Assembly: GCA_021324185.1 (NCBI GenBank)
Contig: JAJPJN010000070.1
Location: 1-64,000 of the forward strand
Source of the DNA: Terriglobia bacterium
GTDB lineage: Bacteria; Acidobacteriota; Terriglobia; Bryobacterales; Bryobacteraceae
DNA length: 64,000 nucleotides
Direction: 5' to 3'
A model generated the notes under the pieces. It made no database searches, was not told the DNA's origin, and worked only from the letters and a program-made list of their open reading frames with translations. Shown piece after piece: positions 1-12,824 of the stretch. Within the stretch, counting starts at the first letter, position 1, and every line of letters begins with the position of its first letter. Made by a program: the position numbers and the translations under genes.

Positions 1-518
1 AAGCACGACGTGCTGGATATGTTGCCGCGTGGAGCAGGGATTTCCGGTGAAAGTTATTGAAAGCGCGTGGGAAATGCGAAAAGAGAGGTTTTTTGCGAGA
101 TTTGTGATCGCCCCACGGCGGGAGCGCATGCTGGCTGAGACGGCGCCGCCACAGAGAAAGGCGCGCTAACGGTACGTTATCGAATTCGAAAAGCCAAGCC
201 GGATTTTCGTTCGGCCGCCTTCTCTGCGGCGGTGGCGTTGTGTGCGGATGTCCCTTCGCGAAGGACCGCCAGCCGGGAGAGATGACCGCATGCAGAAACG
301 CGCCGTACTCTGCCGTAAGGATCACGCGCATGTGGCTCTGGTTTTGTCCCGAGGCGCAACCAGTAAGTAGCAGAAATCACTCCGCATCGTCGTGGAGCGG
401 CACGATCGAACTGGGCTTAACGCGCGCCGTCATTCCATAGCCCGACGCCAGAAACGTTTGCATCGTACAAGCGTCCTCATTGCGTTACGCCTGAAAGAAC
501 CGCCATGGTGCACGTCTG
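1..518. other. Upstream region without a confident gene
   Basis: I cannot assign a gene here with confidence. A plus-strand frame is open from base 2 to a TAA at 167-169 (55 codons) and could be the C-terminal tail of a gene starting outside the window. A second frame is open from base 1 to a TGA at 58-60. Neither tail is recognisable. Bases 170-518 hold only short overlapping frames without family resemblance. The promoter and leader of the respiratory operon should lie here, but no clear -35/-10 pair or strong ribosome binding site is visible before the ATG at 519. Confidence 0.4.
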
Positions 519-1174
519 ATGCCCCAGTACTTCTCCCGAGGCGCGAACTCGATTGCTCGTCTCAGCATTCTCGCCGTTGTTAGTGCAATCTGTGTTATCG
601 CGTGGTTGGGATATCTGATCGTGCGTTCACCGTACGAGATGATGCAGAACGTTCCGCGTGAACAGCCCGTGCCGTTCAGCCATGAGCATCACGTCGGCGG
701 GCTCGGAATAGATTGTCGCTATTGTCACACCACAGTGGAAAATTCTTCGTTCGCCAACATCCCGGCGACGAAAATTTGCATGAATTGTCACTCGCAGATG
801 TGGGCTACGAGTCCAATGCTCGAACCGGTGCGCGAAAGTTATCGAACGGGCCGCTCCATCGAATGGACGCGCGTCAACGATCTTCCCGATTTTGTCTACT
901 TTAATCACAGCATCCACATTCACAAAGGAATCGGTTGTGAGACTTGTCACGGCCGCGTCGACAAGATGCCGCTGACGTGGCAAGCGCAGCCGCTCACCAT
1001 GGAGTGGTGTCTCAACTGTCACCGCCATCCGGAACGCTATGTCCGCCCGCGCGAGTATGTTTTCGCTATGGGTTACCGCTACCCTCCCGATCAAATTGCC
1101 GTGGGTAAGCGGCTCATCCAGGAATACAAAATTCAAAGCGTCAAGACGATTACCAGTTGTTCTACTTGCCACCG

Positions 1175-1178
<4 letters not shown>
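519..1178 (+). CDS. actA: ActA, pentaheme c-type cytochrome subunit of alternative complex III
   Basis: Membrane-anchored multiheme cytochrome c of quinol:cytochrome c oxidoreductase (alternative complex III), which moves electrons from quinol towards the terminal oxidase on the periplasmic side. The 219-residue protein has an uncleaved-looking N-terminal hydrophobic helix (about residues 15-35), then five CXXCH heme-binding motifs at about residues 66, 87, 140, 164 and 214. The last motif sits at the very C-terminus (CSTCHR). Several extra His residues between motifs could be axial ligands. It is the first gene of the operon and its stop overlaps the actB start by 4 nt (ATGA). Five hemes agree with the pentaheme ActA of characterised complexes. 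The start ATG at 519 lacks a strong ribosome binding site. Confidence 0.93.
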
Positions 1179-4119
<2,941 letters not shown>

Positions 4120-4123
<4 letters not shown>

Positions 4124-5541
4124 CGGTCGAAGAACGCGCGCCCATAGAAGAACGCCAGCGCCATGCAGATCGCGGGCTCGACCCCAATAACCCGCTTCGC
4201 GTTGTCGCGCCCAGCACAACGTTTGAAACTGTCAGCGAGCAGATCAGCTCCATCGTGCTCACGCGCAAAGTGCCGCTGTTCTGGTGGTGTGCGTTTGGCT
4301 TTGGCGTCTTTCTGTTGATCTGGTTCATCATTGCTATCACCTGGCTGCTCGCCAAGGGCGTGGGCATCTGGGGCATCGAGATCCCGAACGCCTGGGGATT
4401 CGCAATTACAAACTTCGTCTGGTGGATCGGAATCGGTCATGCCGGAACGCTGATCTCCGCCTTTCTGCTCCTGCTGCGTCAGACGTGGCGCAATTCCATC
4501 AACCGCTTTGCCGAAGCGATGACTATCTTCGCGGTCATGTGCGCCGGCATGTTTCCGCTATTCCACCTTGGCCGCGCCTGGATCTTCTACTGGATACTGC
4601 CTTATCCGAACACCATGACCGCGCAGCCGAACTTCCGCAGCCCGCTGGTCTGGGACGTCTTCGCCGTCTCCACATACTTCACCATCTCGCTGCTGTTCTG
4701 GTATCTCGGCATGGTTCCGGATCTGGCCACGCTGCGCGATCGCGCCACCTCGCGCTTCAAGAAAGGCGTCTATGGAATCATGTCCTTCGGATGGCGCGGC
4801 GCTTCGCATCATTGGAAATATCATCAGAGCGCCTGCCTGTTACTCGCGGGCCTGGCCACGCCGCTGGTGCTTTCCGTGCACACGGTGGTCAGCTTCGATT
4901 TCACTATCGCCATCCTGCCCGGCTGGCACTCGACAATCTTCCCGCCATACTTCGTCGCCGGAGCAATCTATTCGGGGTTTGCCATGGTGCTCGCGCTGTG
5001 CATTCCCATTCGCGCCGTCTATGGCCTGCACAATCTCATCACCGTTCGCCATCTGAACAACTGCGCCAAGCTGATGCTGGCAACCGGTTTGGTGCTGGCC
5101 TATACCTACGCCATTGAACCGTTCACGTCCTGGTATGGCGGCAGCGAGTTCGAACTGGCTTTAGTGCACAACCGCGCGGTGGGACCGCAAGCCTGGGCCT
5201 ACTGGCTGGTCATCCTGTTGAACGTGGTCATTCCACAAGCACTCTGGTTTTACAAAGTCAGGACACGTCCCGTGCCGCTGTTCCTGGTGAGCTGCGTCGT
5301 GCTGGTGGGCATGTGGGTGGAGCGCTACATGATTATCGTCGTCAGCCTCGGGCGCGATTTTCTTCCTTCTTCCTGGGCGAACTTCGTTGCGACGTTTTGG
5401 GATAACGCGACGCTCTACGGCTCAGTCGGCTTGTTCATTACTTTGTTCATGCTCTTCGTGCGCTACCTGCCGATGATCTCCATGGCCGAAGTGCGCGAAC
5501 TGCTGCCCTTCTCGAGACCCGGTGGAGGCACCGAAAAATGA
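4120..5541 (+). CDS. actC: ActC, NrfD-like quinol-oxidising membrane subunit of alternative complex III
   Basis: Polytopic inner-membrane protein of 473 residues with about ten hydrophobic helices, of the NrfD/PsrC type. In ACIII, ActC provides the quinol site next to the iron-sulfur subunit ActB and may take part in proton translocation. Visible features include the alternating hydrophobic segments from about residue 50 and conserved-looking polar loops such as FHLGRAW, where a quinol or proton pathway would be expected. The start is GTG at 4120, overlapping the actB stop as GTGA, so the two are probably translationally coupled. The length and position directly after actB match characterised act operons. 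Confidence 0.94.
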
Positions 5542-6074
5542 CGGACGCGTCGACTTACGGCATGGTGGCCGAATTCGACGATCCCACCGCGCTCGTCGAA
5601 GCCGCCAGAAGGATCAAGCAGGAAGGCTATCGCCACCTCGAAGCTTATACGCCGTATCCGATCGAAGATCTGCACGAGATTATTCACGTCAACAACCGCG
5701 TCCCGTTGATCTGCCTCATTGGCGGCCTGCTCGGCGCCGCAACCGCCTGGAGCATGGAGTACTACATCGCAGCGATCGATTATCCGATCAATGTCGGCGG
5801 CCGGCCGCTCTATAGCTGGCCCGCCTTCATTCCCATCCTGTTCGAGTTGACGGTGTTATTTGCAGGCTGCTTCTGCTTTTTCGGAACGCTCGCGCTTTGC
5901 GGTTTCCCGCGCCCGCATTTCCCGCTATTCAGTCTGCCGCAATTTGCGGAAGCCACCAGCAGCCGCATGTTCCTTTGCATCGATAAGGCCGATCCGATTT
6001 ACGATTCCGAACTCACCGCGAAATTCCTGAACGAACTCGGGCCCATAGGAGTGTGGGAGGTCCATGATGAATAG
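5538..6074 (+). CDS. actD: ActD, DUF3341 membrane subunit of alternative complex III
   Basis: Small membrane subunit of ACIII (178 residues). The N-terminal half is a soluble alpha/beta domain that begins like other DUF3341 proteins (YGMVAEFDDPTALVEAARR). Two hydrophobic helices follow at about residues 55-80 and 93-120, and there is a short C-terminal soluble tail. In known complexes ActD packs against ActC and ActF. The ATG at 5538 overlaps the actC stop as ATGA. The end overlaps actE by 11 nt. Confidence 0.92.
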   Translation: MTDASTYGMVAEFDDPTALVEAARRIKQEGYRHLEAYTPYPIEDLHEIIHVNNRVPLICLIGGLLGAATAWSMEYYIAAIDYPINVGGRPLYSWPAFIPILFELTVLFAGCFCFFGTLALCGFPRPHFPLFSLPQFAEATSSRMFLCIDKADPIYDSELTAKFLNELGPIGVWEVHDE

Positions 6075-6639
6075 AGCCTGCATTCTTGCTGTGGCCGCTG
6101 CGCTCCTGGTTTCGACTGCCTGCCGCCAGGATATGCAGGATCAGCCCAAATACAAACCGCTCGGCCAGAATACGTTTTATCCCGATGGCCGCAATTCACG
6201 CCCTGTTCCGGCGAACACCATTGCAATCGACGAACTGAACGATACCGATCCCTATCACACCGGCATGTCGAACGGAGCATTTCTCGAGACCATCCCGGCC
6301 GCAGTGGACCTGAAGCTGCTGAATCGCGGCCGTGATCGCTACGACATTTACTGCAGCCCGTGCCATGGCCGCCTGGGTGATGGCAACGGCATGGTCGCGC
6401 AGCGCGGCCTTCGCGCTCCGGCGGATTTTCATACCGATCGTCTTCGTTCGGTCCCGCCCGGCTATCTCTTTCAGGTCATCAGCAACGGCTACGGCGCCAT
6501 GGGCGATTACGGAGATCAGGTGCCGGTTGACGATCGTTGGGCCATCGTGGCTTATATTCGCGCCTTGCAACTCAGCCGCAATGCGTCGTTAAATGACGTT
6601 CCGGCTGACGGGCGCGCTCAATTAGGAGTACAGCCGTGA
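6064..6639 (+). CDS. actE: ActE, monoheme cytochrome c lipoprotein of alternative complex III
   Basis: Periplasmic monoheme cytochrome c subunit of ACIII (191 residues). The N-terminus is a lipoprotein signal peptide ending at a lipobox-like VSTAC, so the protein is probably lipid-anchored. A single CSPCH heme motif lies near residue 97, and candidate axial methionines lie downstream (GYGAMGDYG). It probably hands electrons from the complex to the oxidase. The start uses one of two consecutive ATG codons at 6064 and 6067, 11 nt inside actD. A GTGA overlap links it to actF. Confidence 0.92.
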   Translation: MMNRACILAVAAALLVSTACRQDMQDQPKYKPLGQNTFYPDGRNSRPVPANTIAIDELNDTDPYHTGMSNGAFLETIPAAVDLKLLNRGRDRYDIYCSPCHGRLGDGNGMVAQRGLRAPADFHTDRLRSVPPGYLFQVISNGYGAMGDYGDQVPVDDRWAIVAYIRALQLSRNASLNDVPADGRAQLGVQP

Positions 6640-7844
6640 CCTCGACTGTCAACCCGGCGCGGTTCGCACCCTCGCCGGAACTGCGCGAAGACTTGCGCCG
6701 CATCTTCGGTCCGGCGCTTGGGATCGGCGTGATTCTCTCGGGCGCCTGCATCATCGGCGGCTTCATCAGCCCGGGTGATTTCTTCTACTCCTACCTGATG
6801 AGCTTTCTCTTCTGGTTCGGCATCACTCTCGGATCCATGGCCATTGTGATGCTCCAGTACCTTACCTCGGGCGCCTGGGGAATTATGGTGCGGCGTCCTC
6901 TTGAATCCGCCAGCCGCACCTTGTGGCTCTGCGCTCTGTTGTTTATTCCCATTGCGGCGGGGGCGCCCAAAATCTACGACTGGGCCCATCCCGATCTTGT
7001 TCGCAACGAATACGCGCTCGCGCATCGCCAGCCCTACATGAGCCTGAGCTGGTTCGTCCTCCGGGCGATTGCGTATTTCATCATCTGGGGTCTGCTCGCT
7101 TATTTCCTAAACCGCTGGTCGCGAGAGCAGGACCTGCAGCCCGGACTCGAAAACGTCATCGAAACACGTTTGGCCCGGTTGAGCGCGCCCGGGCTCATCC
7201 TGTACGTTTTTACGCTCACGTTTGCGGCAGTGGATTGGGCCGCATCACTCGAAACCGATTGGTCGTCTACCATCTGGGGTTTTATCTTCGTTGCCCAGCA
7301 GGTGCTTTCCGTTTTTGCTTTCGCCATCCTTGTGCTGGTTCTGCTCTCGCGGCGGCGGCCCATGGCGGGCGCTTTCAAAACGCAGCACATGCATGATCTG
7401 GGCAATCTCATGTTCACGTGCCTGATGCTTTGGGCCTACTTCGAGTTTTCGCAGCTTGTGATCGTCTGGGCCGGCAATCTCACCGACGAAATTCCCTGGT
7501 ACATGCGCCGGCTCGCCACCAGTTGGGGATGGCTGGGGGTCGCTCTCATCGTGCTGCAATTTATCATTCCGTTTCTGGCACTGCTTTCGCGCCCACTCAA
7601 ACGCAGTATCCCGGCGCTTTGTACCGTGGTGGGGCTCATCATCGTGATGCGCTGGGTCGATCTTGCCTGGGTCGTTCTGCCCAGCTACTACCACAAAGGC
7701 CTGCGCGTCACGTGGCTGATGATCTGCGTCCCGTTGGCGATGGGCTGCCTCTGGGTCGCGGCCTTTGTGTGGCATTTGAAAAACCGGCCTTTGCTGCCGG
7801 TAAATGCGCCCAATCTGGAAAGGGCTTTGCATCATGGCGAATGA
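6636..7844 (+). CDS. actF: ActF, second NrfD-like membrane subunit of alternative complex III
   Basis: Polytopic membrane protein of 402 residues with about ten hydrophobic segments, related in fold to ActC. In known ACIII structures ActF completes the membrane arm and is thought not to bind quinol itself. The start is GTG at 6636, overlapping the actE stop as GTGA. The final codons overlap the next gene by 11 nt. The order actABCDEF is complete, so the locus should encode a full ACIII. Confidence 0.92.
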   Translation: MTSTVNPARFAPSPELREDLRRIFGPALGIGVILSGACIIGGFISPGDFFYSYLMSFLFWFGITLGSMAIVMLQYLTSGAWGIMVRRPLESASRTLWLCALLFIPIAAGAPKIYDWAHPDLVRNEYALAHRQPYMSLSWFVLRAIAYFIIWGLLAYFLNRWSREQDLQPGLENVIETRLARLSAPGLILYVFTLTFAAVDWAASLETDWSSTIWGFIFVAQQVLSVFAFAILVLVLLSRRRPMAGAFKTQHMHDLGNLMFTCLMLWAYFEFSQLVIVWAGNLTDEIPWYMRRLATSWGWLGVALIVLQFIIPFLALLSRPLKRSIPALCTVVGLIIVMRWVDLAWVVLPSYYHKGLRVTWLMICVPLAMGCLWVAAFVWHLKNRPLLPVNAPNLERALHHGE

Positions 7845-8316
7845 AGTGACTGCGCCTGCAGAACCGCGCAATCAGGACGTGCATTTTGAACGTACGGACT
7901 GGAATCTGCGCGCGCCCACCGGGATTATCGCCGGCACCCTGGTCGCGGTCTGGATTCTCTCCGCGCTTGTGTATCTTTATTTCATTTATCTGATGCACAA
8001 TCGCGCCGCCAGCAGCCCGCGGCCGCTGCCTATAGAGGTCCACGGCAACCCGCTGCCGCCGGAACCGCGCCTGCAGGCATCGCCGCGTGAAGACCTCAAA
8101 GCCATGCGCACGCGCGAAGACTGGACGTTGACTCACTACACGTGGGTTGACAAGCAGAAAGGCGTCGTCGGCATTCCCATCGATCGTGCGATCCAGATCA
8201 TTGCCCAGCGCGGTATCCCGCCGCAGAAAGCGCCGGCCGACCTTCATCTCTCTACACCGCAGGCGGGCACGCGCCTGACCGGTTTCGAAGGCAAAGTGGA
8301 GCCTGAACCAAGATGA
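7834..8316 (+). CDS. ACIII/oxidase-associated single-pass membrane protein of unknown function
   Basis: 160-residue protein with no family that I can name. Residues 1-25 are hydrophilic, one transmembrane helix covers about residues 30-55 (IIAGTLVAVWILSALVYLYF), and the rest is a periplasmic-looking tail. The tail is rich in proline and contains the segment TLTHYTWVDKQKGVVGIPID followed by RAIQIIAQRG, which reads like a conserved module rather than a random tail. It lies between actF and the SCO gene and overlaps both (11 and 4 nt), so it is surely co-translated with the respiratory genes. An assembly factor or small accessory subunit of the ACIII-oxidase supercomplex is possible, but that is inference. 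The ATG at 7834 was chosen because an upstream in-frame ATG would lie deep inside actF. Confidence 0.85.
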   Translation: MANEVTAPAEPRNQDVHFERTDWNLRAPTGIIAGTLVAVWILSALVYLYFIYLMHNRAASSPRPLPIEVHGNPLPPEPRLQASPREDLKAMRTREDWTLTHYTWVDKQKGVVGIPIDRAIQIIAQRGIPPQKAPADLHLSTPQAGTRLTGFEGKVEPEPR

Positions 8317-9104
8317 TACGGCTGCGCTATTTCGCTGTCCTGGGCTTTTTTTGGGGCGTTATCCAGGCCCAGACTTTGCCTTCCCGCTTCAGCGGCATCG
8401 GGATTGAGCAGAAGCTTAACGACGCCATCCCGCTTGATCTTGTCTTCCATGATGAAAGCGGCGCTGCTGTCCCGCTACGCGCGTACTTCCGTGACAAGCC
8501 CGTCCTGCTGGTGCCTTTCTATTTCCGCTGTCCCATGCTCTGCAGCCAGGTCTTAAGCGGAGTGGTGGCCGGGCTGCGGCCGCTATCGATCAAGCCAGGG
8601 CGTGATTTTGAAATCGTCGCGGTTAGCTTTGATCCGGCCGATACTCCTGCCGATGCCGCCCGCAAGCGCGCTCAATACTCACACAGCTATTCGAGCAAAG
8701 CCGGAATCGCAGGCTGGCACTTTCTTACCGGCGCTCAGAATTCGATTCAGCCGCTGATGCAGTCGATTGGATTTCATTACCGCTACGATGCCGCGCATCA
8801 GATGTTTATCCACGCGAGCGGCGTTATGGTGCTCACGCCCGATGGCCATCTCGCGCGCTACCTGTACGGCGTCGACTATGAGCCCAAAGATCTGAAGCTT
8901 TCGCTGATCGAGGCTTCGCACAACCGCATCGGCTCGCCGGTCGATCAGATTCTCCTGCTCTGCTATCACTACGATCCGAAGACCGGTAAGTACGGAGCGC
9001 TGGTTATGAATCTGCTGCGCGGCGGAGCTATCTTCATCCTTTTGGTTCTTGCGTTCGGCGGCTGGCTTCTTTTCCGGCGGGATCTCCGGGAGCATCACGC
9101 ATGA
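8313..9104 (+). CDS. SCO1/SenC/PrrC family copper chaperone
   Basis: Membrane-tethered thioredoxin-fold protein (263 residues) expected to deliver copper to the CuA centre of the oxidase subunit II encoded next. There is an N-terminal signal segment. The CXXXC copper-binding motif is seen as FRCPMLCSQ near residue 73, and the conserved partner histidine lies near residue 167 (IHASGVMVLTPDG). Unlike many SCO proteins it also has a C-terminal transmembrane helix (about residues 230-252). The ATG overlaps the preceding stop as ATGA, and the gene overlaps the subunit II gene by 4 nt. The location immediately upstream of coxB supports the role. Confidence 0.92.
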   Translation: MIRLRYFAVLGFFWGVIQAQTLPSRFSGIGIEQKLNDAIPLDLVFHDESGAAVPLRAYFRDKPVLLVPFYFRCPMLCSQVLSGVVAGLRPLSIKPGRDFEIVAVSFDPADTPADAARKRAQYSHSYSSKAGIAGWHFLTGAQNSIQPLMQSIGFHYRYDAAHQMFIHASGVMVLTPDGHLARYLYGVDYEPKDLKLSLIEASHNRIGSPVDQILLLCYHYDPKTGKYGALVMNLLRGGAIFILLVLAFGGWLLFRRDLREHHA

Positions 9105-10150
9105 GTACGTCGCTCCAGTTCTGGCCTGACTCGGCCTCGAGCGTTGCCGGTGAGATCAACCTGTTTTACATCACGATGATCGTGCTGTGCGCCACGATAG
9201 CGATCGGGATCGCCATCTTCCTTATCTATTGCGCCATTCGCTATCACCGCAAGCGCGAAAACGAAATGGGTGATCAGACGCGCAATTACATTCCCGCCGA
9301 AGTCACATGGATTGTGACGCCGTTTCTGCTCTTTATGGGCATGTTTATGTGGGGCGCCAAGATGTACATGGATATCGAACGGCCGCCCGACGATGCCATC
9401 CCGATGTACGCCATCGGCAAGCAGTGGATGTGGAAAATCCAGCACCCCGAAGGGCAGCGGGAAATCAATGAGCTGCACATCCCTGTGGGACGGCCCATCA
9501 AGATTACGCTCACCTCAGAAGATGTGATCCATAGCTTCTTCGTCCCGGCATTTCGCACCAAGCAGGACGTCCTTCCCGGCCGCTACACCATGATCTGGTT
9601 CGAAGCGACGAAACCGGGCAAGTATCATCTCTTCTGCTCGCAATATTGCGGCAACAAGCATTCCGGCATGATCGGTTACGTTTACGCGATGCAGCCCGCA
9701 GATTATCAGGCCTGGCTGACGCAAGGCGCTCCCGAAGGCTCGCTTTCTTCGCAAGGCGAAAAATACTTCCATCAATACGGCTGCGCCAACTGCCATCACT
9801 TCGATAATCAGGGGCGCTGCCCCGATCTGCGCAACCTTTATATGCGCCCGGTGCAGATCTCAACCGGCGATTACGTTACGGCGGACGACTCCTACATTCG
9901 CGAGTCGATTCTCGACCCGAACGCCAAAATCGTCTATGGCTTTCAACCGAATATCATGCCCAACTTCTCCGGCCTGATTCCGGAAGATCAGGTTGTCGCG
10001 CTTATTTCCTATATCAAGGCCCTTGGCCCTGCGCCGGGCAACCAGATGCCTTCGAGCAACGGCGCCGTACCAAAATCTTTCGGCACGCAGCCGGGCATCG
10101 CCGGGCCAAATGCAACTTCAGGATCAGGTTCACATCGGGGGCAGCGCTGA
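9101..10150 (+). CDS. coxB: Cytochrome c oxidase subunit II with fused cytochrome c domain (caa3 type)
   Basis: 349-residue subunit II. Two N-terminal transmembrane helices (about residues 18-45 and 65-87) precede a cupredoxin domain carrying the CuA ligands: a His in DVIHSFFVP, then the [12 protein letters not shown] group. After residue about 215 there is a fused cytochrome c domain with one CANCH motif and a likely axial Met in IMPNFSG. This makes it a caa3-type subunit that accepts electrons directly from ACIII or a soluble cytochrome c. The ATG overlaps the SCO stop (ATGA). The stop is separated by one base from the subunit I start. Confidence 0.95.
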   Translation: MSTSLQFWPDSASSVAGEINLFYITMIVLCATIAIGIAIFLIYCAIRYHRKRENEMGDQTRNYIPAEVTWIVTPFLLFMGMFMWGAKMYMDIERPPDDAIPMYAIGKQWMWKIQHPEGQREINELHIPVGRPIKITLTSEDVIHSFFVPAFRTKQDVLPGRYTMIWFEATKPGKYHLFCSQYCGNKHSGMIGYVYAMQPADYQAWLTQGAPEGSLSSQGEKYFHQYGCANCHHFDNQGRCPDLRNLYMRPVQISTGDYVTADDSYIRESILDPNAKIVYGFQPNIMPNFSGLIPEDQVVALISYIKALGPAPGNQMPSSNGAVPKSFGTQPGIAGPNATSGSGSHRGQR

Positions 10151-10151
10151 T

Positions 10152-11801
10152 ATGACAATCGAAACCATCGCCGAGCCGGTCAGGAAAAATTATCTCAACG
10201 ACAAACAGGGCATCCTGTCATGGCTGCTCACCACCGATCACAAACGCATCGGCCTGCTCTACACCTTCTCGATTACGGTCCTGTTCTTCATCGGCGGATT
10301 CTTCGCGCTGATGATGCGCCTGGAACTGCTCTCGCCGCGCAACTGGCTGGTCAGCACCGAAACGTACAACAAGCTGTTCACGATGCACGGCATCATCATG
10401 GTCTGGTTTTTCCTGATTCCGTCGATTCCCAACACGATCGGAAATTTCGTCATTCCGTTGATGATCGGCGCTAAAGACCTTGCCTTCCCGAAGCTGAATC
10501 TGGCGAGCTGGTACGTCTTCATGCTGGGCGCAGGCGTTACGATTTACGCTCTGTTCCGCGGCGGCGTGGATACCGGTTGGACCTTTTATACACCGTTCAG
10601 CACCGGTTACTCGACAACCTATGTGATTGCGGCGGCGATGGGAATTTTCATTTCCGGCTTCTCCACCATCATGACCAGCGTGAACTTCATCGCCACTATT
10701 CATCGCATGCGCGCGCCCGGCCTGACCTGGTTCCGGCTGCCGATCTTCATCTGGTCCATGTATGCCAATAGCGTTGTCCTGGTGCTCAACACGCCGGTGC
10801 TGGCCATCACGTTGGTGATGGTGGCGGTGGAACGCGTCTTCCAGGTCGGCATCTTCGATCCCGCGCTGGGCGGTGACCCCGTTTTGTTCCAGCACATGTT
10901 CTGGTTCTACTCGCATCCGGCGGTGTACACCATGGTTCTGCCCGGCATGGCCGTGATCAGCGAGATCGTTCCGGTGTTCTCGCGCAAGCCTATATTCGGC
11001 TACACAGCGGTGGCATTTTCAAGCGTCGGCATTGCGGTCATCGGATTTCTGGTCTGGGGTCATCACATGTTTGTGGCGGGCGAATCCGTATACTCCGCGA
11101 TGGCTTTCTCGCTGCTTAGCTATTTCGTTGCCGTTCCATCCGCTATCAAAGTGTTCAACTGGACCGCAACCATGTACAAAGGTTCCGTCTCGTGGGACAC
11201 GCCGATGCTGTACGCCATCGGCTTCATCGGCCTGTTCACGATTGGCGGCATGACCGGCCTGTTCCTCGCCGCGCTCGGACTTGACGTGCACGTGCACGAT
11301 ACCTACTTCGTTATCGCTCACTTCCACTACATTATGGTCGGCGGGACGGTGATGGCATTTCTCGGCGCGTTTCACTACTGGTGGCCGAAGATCAGCGGCA
11401 AACTCTATCCCGAGGGCTTGGGCAAACTGGGCGCGATGATTGTGTTTCTCGGGTTCAACCTGACGTTTTTCCCGCAGTTTGTTTTGGGCTACTTAGGCAT
11501 GCCGCGCCGCTACGCCGCTTATCCGGAAGAGTTTCAGATGCTCCACATCATCTCTACAGCCGGAGCGACGATCCTCGGTGTCGGCTACATTCTGCCGCTC
11601 TGCTATCTGATCTGGTCCTGGAAATACGGCAAGCCGGCCGGTCCGAATCCGTGGCGCGCCACCGGGCTCGAGTGGCAAACGAGCTCGCCGCCGCCCACGC
11701 ATAACTTCAAAAAAACTCCGGTTGTTAATGTCCGCGCCTATGACTACGAAGCGATGAAGGAGCAGCTTGGTTTGCGCGAACGGGAGTTCGAAAATGTCTG
11801 A
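10152..11801 (+). CDS. coxA: Cytochrome c oxidase subunit I (heme-copper oxidase, A2 type)
   Basis: Catalytic, proton-pumping subunit (549 residues, about 12 transmembrane helices) that reduces oxygen at a heme/CuB centre. Helix VI contains YSHPAVY, giving the CuB histidine and the cross-linked tyrosine. The proton-channel glutamate of A1 oxidases (HPEVY) is Ala here, with the preceding Tyr-Ser pair that defines the A2 subfamily. Further ligands are seen in GHHMF and in [12 protein letters not shown]. The ATG at 10152 is used because it follows the coxB stop by one base; upstream in-frame starts lie inside coxB. The gene overlaps coxC by 8 nt. Confidence 0.96.
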   Translation: MTIETIAEPVRKNYLNDKQGILSWLLTTDHKRIGLLYTFSITVLFFIGGFFALMMRLELLSPRNWLVSTETYNKLFTMHGIIMVWFFLIPSIPNTIGNFVIPLMIGAKDLAFPKLNLASWYVFMLGAGVTIYALFRGGVDTGWTFYTPFSTGYSTTYVIAAAMGIFISGFSTIMTSVNFIATIHRMRAPGLTWFRLPIFIWSMYANSVVLVLNTPVLAITLVMVAVERVFQVGIFDPALGGDPVLFQHMFWFYSHPAVYTMVLPGMAVISEIVPVFSRKPIFGYTAVAFSSVGIAVIGFLVWGHHMFVAGESVYSAMAFSLLSYFVAVPSAIKVFNWTATMYKGSVSWDTPMLYAIGFIGLFTIGGMTGLFLAALGLDVHVHDTYFVIAHFHYIMVGGTVMAFLGAFHYWWPKISGKLYPEGLGKLGAMIVFLGFNLTFFPQFVLGYLGMPRRYAAYPEEFQMLHIISTAGATILGVGYILPLCYLIWSWKYGKPAGPNPWRATGLEWQTSSPPPTHNFKKTPVVNVRAYDYEAMKEQLGLREREFENV

Positions 11802-12462
11802 ACCGGTGCTGGTTGGGAATCAGCTTCTCGAGCTGCGCGAGCAATTCGAGAATCCCGAACAACAGCGTGAAACCGCGAGCATCGGGATGTGGGTGTTTCT
11901 CATCACCGAAGTCATGATGTTCGGTGGCCTGTTCACCGCCTTTACGGTTTACCGGCTCAGCAATCCCGCTGCGTTTAACGAAGGCAGCAAGGAAATGACC
12001 ATCGTGCTGGGCGCCATCAACACCGCGCTGTTGATACTCAGCAGCTTCACCATGGCGCTGGCGGTCTATAGCAGCTCAATAGGCAAAACGAAACTGCTGG
12101 CGATTTTTCTGATCATCACGATGATCATTGGCCTCTGCTTTTTGGGCATCAAGTTCACCGAGTATTATCTGCACTATCAGGACCACAAAGTGCCCGGATT
12201 CTGGTTTGAATACCACGGGCCGAGCGCGCGCCAGGTGCAGATGTTCTTCGTTTTTTACTTCATCCTTACCGGTTTGCACGTGATTCACATGACCATCGGC
12301 ATCGGCATTCTGCTGGTGATGCTGTATCGGACGCTGCTCGGGAGTTTTTCGGCGACCTATCACACCGCGGTTGATCTGGCCGGTATCTATTGGTCGTTCG
12401 TCGACATCATTTGGATATTTCTCTACGCCATCTTTTACATTCCGGGGTTGCATCTCAAATGA
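11794..12462 (+). CDS. coxC: Cytochrome c oxidase subunit III
   Basis: Membrane subunit III of the heme-copper oxidase (222 residues, about five transmembrane helices, the short bacterial form lacking the first two helices of the seven-helix type). Typical features include the segments [13 protein letters not shown] and [19 protein letters not shown], and [16 protein letters not shown] near the C-terminus. Subunit III stabilises the catalytic core and its proton uptake. The ATG at 11794 overlaps the coxA stop by 8 nt. The stop overlaps the next start as ATGA. Confidence 0.94.
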   Translation: MSEPVLVGNQLLELREQFENPEQQRETASIGMWVFLITEVMMFGGLFTAFTVYRLSNPAAFNEGSKEMTIVLGAINTALLILSSFTMALAVYSSSIGKTKLLAIFLIITMIIGLCFLGIKFTEYYLHYQDHKVPGFWFEYHGPSARQVQMFFVFYFILTGLHVIHMTIGIGILLVMLYRTLLGSFSATYHTAVDLAGIYWSFVDIIWIFLYAIFYIPGLHLK

Positions 12463-12758
12463 CACCGCCGCCACTCACTCGGAAAACGCTGGCGCTGGTA
12501 TTTCTTGCGCTCTGGGCATTGGTGCTTGGGACCACGCTGATCGGCTTCATCGATCTCGGGCAATACAACATCGTCGTGTCGGTAGCGTTTGCCGCCATCC
12601 AAGCCTTGCTGATCGCCTTGTTCTTCATGCAAGCGCTGTATGAAGGCAGGATTATACGGATCATCATTACGGGCGGAATCGTTTGGTTTCTCATCATGGA
12701 GACACTGACGCTGGGCGATTACATGACGCGCGGGTGGCTGCCGTTTCCGGGTAAGTAA
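12459..12758 (+). CDS. coxD: Cytochrome c oxidase subunit IV, prokaryotic type
   Basis: Small hydrophobic protein (99 residues, three transmembrane helices at about residues 11-31, 37-58 and 65-85) of the bacterial subunit IV family, found at the end of caa3 oxidase operons. It probably supports assembly or stability of the oxidase. The ATG at 12459 overlaps coxC as ATGA; an earlier in-frame start at 12390 would lie inside coxC. This is the last gene of the tightly overlapping respiratory operon. Confidence 0.88.
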   Translation: MTPPPLTRKTLALVFLALWALVLGTTLIGFIDLGQYNIVVSVAFAAIQALLIALFFMQALYEGRIIRIIITGGIVWFLIMETLTLGDYMTRGWLPFPGK

Positions 12759-12781
12759 GGAACACAAAGCCGAGTGTAAGG

Positions 12782-12824
12782 GCGGGGATGCTGCCGATAA
12801 GGCATCTAAAGGACATCTCCCCGC
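12782..12824 (+). promoter_or_regulatory. Inverted repeat before the GTG of the next gene
   Basis: Bases 12782-12790 (GCGGGGATG) can pair with 12814-12824 (CATCTCCCCGC): seven perfect outer pairs, then a two-base bulge. The loop holds the likely ribosome binding site (AAAGGA at 12808-12813) of the GTG at 12825. An inner alternative pairing of GATGC with GCATC is also possible. There is no U-tract, so a simple intrinsic terminator is unlikely. It may limit translation of the following gene or end the oxidase transcript in another way. Confidence 0.35.

Noticed and set aside
10218-10916. Minus-strand frame of 232 codons, His/Glu/Arg-rich
   Set aside because: It is the antisense of a conserved membrane region of coxA; the charged composition is what antisense of hydrophobic codons produces.
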